Origin: Pseudo-nitzschia pungens
Lineage: Eukaryota; Bacillariophyta; Bacillariophyceae; Bacillariales; Bacillariaceae
Assembly: GCA_037355855.1 (NCBI GenBank)
Contig: CM074763.1
Coordinates: 2,852,001-2,916,000 of the forward strand
Length of the DNA stretch: 64,000 nucleotides
Direction of reading: 5' to 3'
In this document: piece by piece, positions 57,601-64,000 of the stretch
Position numbering within the stretch: position 1 is the stretch's first letter
How the letters are laid out: the number at the start of each line of letters is the position of its first letter
The notes under the pieces: generated by a model
Databases searched by the model: none
Told to the model about the DNA's origin: nothing
What the model saw: only the letters and a program-made list of their open reading frames with translations
Position numbers and translations under genes: made by a program

Positions 57601-57799
57601 TCATTGCATTGCATTCCACACGAATCCGATGGAACCGATCCCATCCAAACTATCGCATCAGACACAGCCACCGCAAGCTCTCACTTTCACTGCGTTCGTT
57701 GAAATTTTCACGCACGTACGTACCTTCGCAATGTCCAACCACAAATACAAAGAACGATTCCGGGGGAGGACGCGAGGATGTCGAACGCGGTGCGGGCAT
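54692..57799 (-). CDS. Large caspase-fold (C14-like) protein with C-terminal W...LGY...W repeats
   Basis: Two exons, 57799-57724 and 57450-54692; 944 residues. The 76-nt first exon encodes MPAPRSTSSRPPPE and the first strand SFFVFVVGHCE; the intron (GTACGT...GAAAG, phase 1, 273 nt) joins it to EWPDGRDEQGDAAIYKEYL. The caspase dyad is visible: His in YYGGHGSAHG (~101) and Cys in LLLIDCCASGN (~140), then EEWILTNSWIQLMRR. A caspase-like peptidase is expected, but the S1 pocket and processing sites cannot be judged. A middle region (~310-450) with VGDALAYKHPGG and LCGRIVGVF may be Tudor/SH3-like. Four short repeats of W-x-x-L...AA..LGY...W type lie at ~481-510, 525-545, 869-895 and 902-925. The acceptor is purine-rich but follows ~190 nt without any AG. 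Confidence 0.78.
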
Positions 57800-58751
57800 C
57801 TTGGCTCGTGAATTGTTCGTCCGCTTTTCCTGCTGCTGCTGCTTTTCCTGCTGCTGCTGCTTTTGCTGCTGCTGCTGCTGCTTCACCCGCGTTGTTCCAC
57901 TGTTCAATGGCTACAGCTCTGTGCAATGGTTTATCGGCGTGTCTTCAGCAGTATCTTGGTACGAGGCAAACTCAATTGTACTTGGATTGCAATGGGATGG
58001 CTTGGAAGCAACGCAGAACGCGTCGTGTTGCGATGGGCAATACAGTAAGGTTTACCGTATATCTCCTACTTGGTCGTCAGTCGTTGATAGTTGATCGTGC
58101 ACGACGAGTAAGTTACGGTGTTGTTGTCGATTGATTTTGATTCATTGATTCATTCCTACGGTACGGTATCAGATAAGGATCATATGGATCATATGAACCG
58201 CGTAAGATAGCCCGAGTTAGGCCTTTTTCGCCGAACACATGAAAACTATTCTACCGCATCATACGGTAACCTTAACCTTAAGCTTTACCGTCGCAATTCG
58301 TGTAGCGCGGACGAGCCGCCAGGCTGGGACGACTGAACACAGTAAATGCTGCAAGGCATGGCACTCTCTCGCTTTTTCGGCTCGAACAATGACCGTGTGA
58401 AAACAGCAACTGTCGCTTTCGGCGGACATCTTAACTTACCTTGTACTGATACTGCTCGTAGTGATTCAGCTACAGTAAGGTTATCTTACTACTTCGTACA
58501 ACCGTACGCTCCGATTTCCCAACTTAACGCACGGTTTTGCGCTTTTGTGGATCTCGAATTTTGAAAACTCGGTCCGGGTTGGAAGCCTTCGCAGATCGAC
58601 ATATCGACGAGAAGACACACACAGCCATCGCACAGCATTCTACTACGGTGCATCCATTCTTCGAGGCAGGCTCCCGAACACTCGACCGGCAGCATCGGCA
58701 CAGATCCCAACCGCACAGATCTAGAACGAGAATCATCAATTCACGGACACC
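57800..58751. other. Divergent promoter region of caspase-fold and beta-adaptin genes
   Basis: No gene recognised. A (GCTGCTGCT/TTCCTGCTG)n triplet run at ~57825-57885 would lie in the leader of the caspase-fold mRNA; it translates as poly-Gln in one frame but no ATG begins that frame. A word cluster (TACGGTACGGTATC, GTAACCTTAACC, GTAAGGTTATC) runs ~58060-58500. Confidence 0.5.
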
Positions 58752-61676
58752 ATGGCGAAAGGAAAACGGAACGACTCCGCTGGCGGGGGCACGAACGATT
58801 CCCGGTTCTTCACCACGCAGAAAAAGGGAGAGATGCACGAGCTGCGAATGGAACTCCACGCCACCGAAAAGCACGTCAAGGTCGATGCCGTCAAGAAGGT
58901 GATCGCCAGCATGACGGTCGGAAAGGACGTGAGCATGCTCTTCACCGACGTTCTCAACTGCGTCCAGACCGGGAACATCGAGCTGAAGAAACTCGTCTAC
59001 CTCTACCTGATCAACTACGCCAAGACCCAGCCCGAACTTACGCTCCTGGCCGTCAACACCTTTGTCAAGGATTCGAGTGACAACAACCCCCTCATCCGTG
59101 CCCTGGCCGTTCGAACCATGGGATGCATTCGCGTCGATCGCATCACGGAATACCTCTGCGAGCCCCTTCGCAAGGCACTCCGGGACGACGATCCCTACGT
59201 CCGAAAGACCGCTGCCGTCTGTGTTGCAAAGCTGTACGATATCGCTCCCGAGCTGGTGGTAGAACGGGGATTCCTGGACACCCTCCACGATCTCATCTCG
59301 GACAGCAATCCCTCGGTCGTGGCCAATGCCGTTGCCGCCCTCTCGGAAATCGCCGAGGCCTCGGGCAAGGACGTCATGAAGGTGTCCGCGGCCGTCCTGC
59401 AAAAGCTGCTGGCGGCTCTGAACGAGTGCACGGAGTGGGGACAGGTCTTCATCCTGGATTCCCTCGCCAAGTACACACCCGCGGACGGACGGGAGGCCGA
59501 GGGCATCATCGAGCGTGTCACCCCACGCCTCCAGCACGCCAACTCGGCGGTGGTGATGAGTGCCGTCAAGGTTATTTTGTCGTACATGGAACTCATGGGG
59601 GGACCCTCCAACATTCGGAGCGATGCCATCCGGGCCCTGACCCGCAAGCTGGCCCCTCCCCTGGTGACCCTGCTCAACTCGGAACCGGAAATCCAGTACG
59701 TGGCGCTCCGCAACATCAACCTCATTGTTCAGAAGCGACCCCACATTCTCGAAAACGAGATCAAGGTCTTCTTTTGCAAGTACAACGATCCCATTTACGT
59801 AAAGATGGAGAAACTAGAGATCATTATCAAGCTTGTCACGGAAAAGAACATCGATCAGGTGCTTCTGGAACTCAAGGAATACTCCACCGAGGTCGACGTC
59901 GACTTTGTTCGAAAGTCCGTCTCGGCTATCGGTCGCTGCGCCGTCAAGCTCGAACGTGCGGCCGAACGATGCATCGGCGTCCTCCTCGAACTCATCCAGA
60001 CCAAGGTCAACTACGTGGTCCAGGAGTCGGTCATTGTCATCAAGGATATCTTCCGCCGATACCCCAACCGATACGAATCCATCATTGCCACCCTCTGCGA
60101 CAACCTAGACACCCTCGACGAGCCCCTGGCAAAGGCCTCCATGATCTGGATCATTGGAGAGTACGCGGAGCGCATCGACAACGCCGACGAGCTTCTCGAT
60201 ACCTTCTTGGAAACCTTCGAGGAGGAAGACCCGGCGGTTCAGCTCCAGCTGCTGACGGCGACCGTCAAGTGCTTTCTGAAAAATCCCGAGGACACCCAAG
60301 ACATGGTCCAGCGCGTCCTGGATCTGGCTACGGAAGAATCGGACAATCCGGACCTGCGCGATCGTGGATTCATCTACTGGCGCCTCCTTTCCACGGACCC
60401 CGAGGCTGCCAAGATGGTCGTGCTCGGGGACAAGCCCGTGATCGAGGACGACACGTTCCGCATCGATCCGAGCCTGCTCAATGTCTTGATTGGGCAGATT
60501 GCCACGCTCAGCAGTGTCTACCACAAGCCACCCGAGGCCTTTGTTGTGCGCCGGGCTGCCGGCGTCATTGGCCCAGGTGGTGACGTAAGAAGAAGAAGAC
60601 GAGGAGGAGGACTACGGTACAAGCGACAACGACGGGGTTGGCGACCTTCTCGACATGGGTGGAATGGCCATTAGCAACAAGAACGAAGGCGGCGCCCGAG
60701 CCGGAGCCAAGGTGCGCATCGAAATGTGTTGGCGTCTTTCCCGCTGTTTCTTGCCGCGACTGTGCGATCTGCGGGGCTTTCCCGGACCGGAAATCTCACG
60801 CATTGATTTGTTCGTCTGTCTGTTTCTTTGTTTGTTGGTTTGTTGGTTTGTTGGTTTGTTTCTCTTGGGTATGTCCTCGATTGTATTTCGTGATTTGCTG
60901 TTGATCTGCTCTTCATTCCATAGTTCGAAACGAAGGCTCCAATGAACAAGGTGTGCCCGGCCGAAAAATCGAATGGTATCGAAATTTATGCAGGTTTCCG
61001 CCAAGTGAATGGATCGATCCGCATGGAGATGCAGCTGAATAATATCAGTTCTTCGTCCGATGTTAAGTCACTAGCTATTCAGTTGAACAAGAACGCATTT
61101 GGTTTGAGTCCCTCCACCCAGTCCATTGTGTGTAATCCACCAATTGCAGTCGGGGGAAGCGGTACTGCCACGGTCGAGCTGGTTGTCACACCCAATATGG
61201 TCGCTCCTCCTCAGCCCGGCCAACAGGCATCGCCTCAGGTGCAAATTGCCATCAAGAACATGCAAACCGGCAATGTCTTCTACTTTGCCGTCAATTGCAA
61301 TCTGGAAGCACTTTTCAGTCCGGACGGAACCATGGAACGATCCGCCTTTATAGAATCCTGGAAGTCGATCGATGACCGCAACGAACTCTACGGAACGGTG
61401 GGTGATCTTCCGCCCGCCAGCATGGACATTGATACTGTCATCAACATGTTCAAGGCAAACAACATCTTTTTCATTGCTCGTCGACCGGTTCCCAACGCAG
61501 AAGGACAGGAGGTGGTGTACTTTTACGCACGCACCTTTACGCAAATGGCATTCCTGGCGGAGCTCACCTTCAAGCAGGGCGTCACGGCCTGCAAGATATG
61601 CCTCAAGACGGAAAACTCCGCCTACGGACTGTTGGCTAAGAACGCCATCGAATCGCTGCTCCGAAACAACGCCTAG
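58752..61676 (+). CDS. AP-1/AP-2 complex subunit beta (beta-adaptin), one apparent frameshift in the hinge
   Basis: Exons 58752-60711 and 60924-61676 (intron GTGCGC...CATAG, 212 nt); 903 residues after removing one base. The trunk (~1-600) is an alpha-solenoid with the family signatures [57 protein letters not shown] and [10 protein letters not shown]. The acidic hinge and the phrase GDLLDM follow in the +1 frame: reading GACG(T)AAGAAG as if the T near 60582 were extra gives an unbroken Glu/Asp run. The second exon encodes the appendage ([39 protein letters not shown]). Beta-adaptins recruit clathrin and dileucine cargo at the TGN or plasma membrane; as in other protists one beta may serve AP-1 and AP-2. 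C/G-ending codons. Confidence 0.92.
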
Positions 61677-62592
61677 ATGCTCACATCGTTCCGATTCTTA
61701 TATTCGAATTATTATTATTTAACGATACTACTGTAGTAAACAACCAGTAGTTTGTTCTCTAGATTGCTCTGTATTCGAATCCGATGCATTTCGGGTTTGT
61801 CGTCGCTTGGCCTACCGTATGTTCGAGTGAGCGGGAAGAAACGTTTGGATGCGGGAAAGAAGTCAATCTCCCTGTTTGCATTTCTCCCACTCAGTGGAAT
61901 TTGGGTGACATTCAATCTATGGGATAGTACTTGTAGTCGTCGCCTTCCCCATCTACAAGCATTGTACCGGTAAGTTACGTGTAAAATCCAAAAAGTTCGA
62001 TTATGATTCAGTTGTTCCCGAGAAATTGTTTCCCGTAGATTTTTGCACGGTGCGGTAAGTACGAGTAAGGCCTTACGGTAGTCTTTTTCATTGCCGTATT
62101 GAAATCGATACTCAATACTAAGGTTAAAGATATACTAGTATTTTAAATCTTTTTGATTGATGAGACGATTTTTTAATTTTTAAAGAGCAAAGCGCTCTCT
62201 AGGATGAATACAACTTACATACCGGTACCGGTAAGATTACTACATAGGGTATTACGGGTCCCCATATCCATAATGCATACGACGTACGTACGTACGTACT
62301 ACGCACAAGTTGATGCTTGACACCGATTGGATTTCAATGTCGCGAAGCAGGAGTATGTATTACGGAACCATTCTCTCGACACGTGAAAAAACCGTAGTGA
62401 TAGTAGTCAGCAGCGGTTGCCGCACGTCCAGAGCACGAGCGAATGAGACAAGAGACAACAATGTTGTTGCCAACAAGTATTTGTGCAACTACAAGAAGTA
62501 CGGTATTGAACCACCAAAGACATTGTTGAACAACACGGTTGCCATTGCAAGGTTGCATCACCCCGCCTTTTTATCGACACAAAACAATCAGG
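61677..62592. other. Intergenic region with word cluster
   Basis: No gene recognised. TACCGGTAAGTTACG, GTAAGTACGAGTAAGG, TACCGGTACCGGTAAG and ACGTACGTACGTACTACG words run ~61960-62305. Confidence 0.5.
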
Positions 62593-62973
62593 ATGAGATC
62601 GGTTTTTTCCGGAACGAGTTTCTTCGGCGTTGCGTTCCTCGTCGTCATCGGAGCCCTCCTTGTCGGCTCCGGCTGCGACGCTTTCGGGGTGACGGACCCA
62701 AAGAACGCCGCTCTCAAGGGACAGGGATTTTTGCAGTCCCGACAGAACTTTGTTGCCGCGGCAGCCGCGGCGATCCTGGTCCCCGGGGCCGCCGTTGCAA
62801 AGGACGATGGCGACTACGTCAAGGGTTCCAAGGAAGATCCGGCCGTCCAGGCCAAGCTCAGCGTTTGCGTGTACGAATGCACCAAGCCCAAGGGAGAGGA
62901 ACAAAAGTCACGGACGCAGTGCTTGAAAGAATGCAAGGCCCAGTACGTTACTGCGCGGTCCAGTTCGAGTTAA
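62593..62973 (+). CDS. Small predicted thylakoid-lumen protein with twin CX3C motif
   Basis: 126 residues from the ATG that starts MRSVFSG. A signal peptide ends GSGCDAF-GVTDP, with Phe after Ala at the cleavage point (diatom plastid import). A transit part with the Arg of SRQNF precedes a second Ala-rich hydrophobic segment (FVAAAAAAILVPGAAVA) that ends AVA, a thylakoid transfer signal; because no RR pair is present, the Sec route is more likely than Tat. The mature peptide is only about 50 residues: KDDGDYVKGSKEDP, then CVYEC, a Lys-rich turn, and CLKEC. Two CX3C pairs about 17 residues apart predict an antiparallel helical hairpin held by two disulfides. Function unknown; possibly a photosystem-associated or redox-sensitive lumen protein. 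Confidence 0.72.
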   Translation: MRSVFSGTSFFGVAFLVVIGALLVGSGCDAFGVTDPKNAALKGQGFLQSRQNFVAAAAAAILVPGAAVAKDDGDYVKGSKEDPAVQAKLSVCVYECTKPKGEEQKSRTQCLKECKAQYVTARSSSS

Positions 62974-63929
62974 AAACGATAGACGAACCAATCTTTCTTT
63001 TCGAAACAAAACCAAACAAAACAAAACAAGCAATCGCAAGGATTGCAAAAAATTAATTGTCCTCGTGCCACCATCAAATCAAAGTGCAGTATCTAGTTCT
63101 TGTACGCATGAACAGTGCCGGTTCCACTGATTCTATTCATGGGTTCCGTTTTGGATTGTTTTGGATTGTTTATGTTAAAATGTCTCTCGGGGTGATTATC
63201 GTATAGTTCCTGTATCATCAGTTTTCGAGTGCTATTCTACACTGCAGGCGTGCATGACTGTCTACCGGCATAAAACGAACAAAAGTTTATGTATCGTGCT
63301 ACATAGACAGCTCGCATGCACTGGGTCGTTCTCTGTGCGTAGTCCAATCCGAAGATCCTTCCCTCAAACAACAGGCTGGAAAGTGTCTGCGTTGCTTGGT
63401 TCGTTGATTGGCTGCATGTCTTTCGCATTATTATAAAAGTAATAATAACAATGATGCAGTTTGAAATGCACTCTCCAGTCAATGGCAGAGCCGAGCTTTC
63501 CAGCAATCCAGTTCTTGTGCAAGTGCGACCCGCATGTCTCACGGTCAACGAGGAGGGCACGTCTTTTCTTCCGTTCCCCTGCGTCTTTCCAACGTCTCGC
63601 CATCGACAACATGTGAGTAGGACCAACAGATTGGGAAGCGAGAACCGACCGTCACACAGAATGCAGTTCGCTGCGAATCCCGTCGGGGTTCCTCGCACCC
63701 CAGGGGTCCCGAAATAGATCGAAGAGATCGCTCAAACAATGGCATCAAACGTCAATGCGTAGGTTGAGCACTTGCGGATCGATCCGCCTTCGATGAGTAC
63801 GGACGATGCACTCCTTGGGTTCTTCCCGGTATCGTGGTCTGCCATACTGGACGCTCGCCCGCCCGATGATGCTTCTGTGCATGGGTTTGCCGCATTGTTG
63901 TTCCGTCTGGCGTTCCACAAAAAGCCCGT
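62974..63929. other. Intergenic region
   Basis: AAAC-rich sequence directly after the small plastid gene is its likely 3' UTR. No gene recognised in the rest; ORFs of 60-150 codons on both strands overlap each other and carry no motif. Confidence 0.45.
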
Positions 63930-64000
63930 TCATTTGGGATCGTTCAAGTGCTGGAGCTTGGCGATGCTTTCGGCCAGGAGCCGGTCCGGGTCGTCCTCTC
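63930..64000 (-). CDS. Possible 3' end of a gene running off the right edge
   Basis: The last ~23 codons of a minus-strand frame read EDDPDRLLAESIAKLQHLND and end PK-stop. They look like a charged helical C-terminus with C/G-ending codons typical of expressed genes here. The opposite strand is also open over this short stretch (for example ALLGFFPVSWSAILDARPP), so strand assignment is uncertain. Confidence 0.4.
   Translation of the reverse strand, partial: EDDPDRLLAESIAKLQHLNDPK

Noticed and set aside
56270..57811. 513-codon plus-strand frame
   Set aside because: Antisense to the caspase-fold gene, whose frame has a catalytic dyad, repeats and a splice-consistent first exon.
57708..57926. 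Poly-Ala or poly-Gln N-terminal extension of the caspase-fold protein
   Set aside because: Frames through the GCTGCT run start only at TTG and one has an upstream stop; the first usable ATG is at 57799 with exon phase that fits the acceptor.
59123..60583. 486-codon plus-strand frame inside beta-adaptin
   Set aside because: Alternative frame of a well-conserved adaptin trunk; Arg/Pro/His-rich shadow.

Overview
The window reads as nuclear DNA of a diatom, most likely a raphid pennate (inference). Genes are short, carry 0-2 spliceosomal introns and have no operon logic. Two predicted proteins carry the Ala-Phe (ASAFAP-like) presequence that sends proteins into the four-membrane diatom plastid. 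One secreted protein has the Pro-Ser-x-x-Pro-Ser repeats common in diatom wall and surface proteins, and a Ty1/copia element of diatom type is present.

Layout: 1-3.2 kb is the 3' part of a 5'-truncated non-LTR retrotransposon with a small zinc-finger ORF head to head. 3.3-4.0 kb holds two minisatellites. 4.4-18.5 kb holds a Zn/Cd P1B-ATPase, an LRAT-domain protein, a secreted low-complexity protein, proteasome beta1 (minus) and a FYVE-SYLF protein. 19.7-21.8 kb (minus) is a sugar-porter MFS gene. 22.9-29.2 kb is a complete, very young copia retrotransposon with apparently identical 402-bp LTRs and a 5-bp target duplication. It sits in the divergent promoter between the sugar porter and a plastid-targeted protein (29.3-30.3 kb).

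30.8-45.4 kb holds complex I NDUFA6/B14, TYW2, a low-complexity protein (plus), a DBP2/DDX5-like helicase, a SOUL protein and a METTL24-like methyltransferase. 46.3-64 kb holds a coiled-coil low-complexity protein, organellar ribosomal protein uL4, a seven-helix receptor-like protein, a large caspase-fold protein, beta-adaptin, a small predicted thylakoid-lumen protein with twin CX3C, and probably the 3' end of one more gene at the right edge.

Eleven introns could be placed by reading frame and family alignment. One is a GC-AG intron, and seven of the eleven 5' splice sites have C at +4 (GTGCG or GTACG). Three otherwise good genes (FYVE-SYLF, seven-helix protein, beta-adaptin) need a total of four single-base corrections, each an apparent +1 insertion. 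That suggests assembly indels, though real frameshifts cannot be excluded from one sequence.

Most of the longer intergenic gaps contain dense clusters of the same short words (TACCGGTA, GTAAGGTTAC, GTACGTAC, TACGAGTA), and the microsatellites are overwhelmingly pentanucleotide. No tRNA, rRNA or CRISPR was recognised. The genes form an ordinary housekeeping set without a shared pathway, so no multi-gene novel system is claimed.
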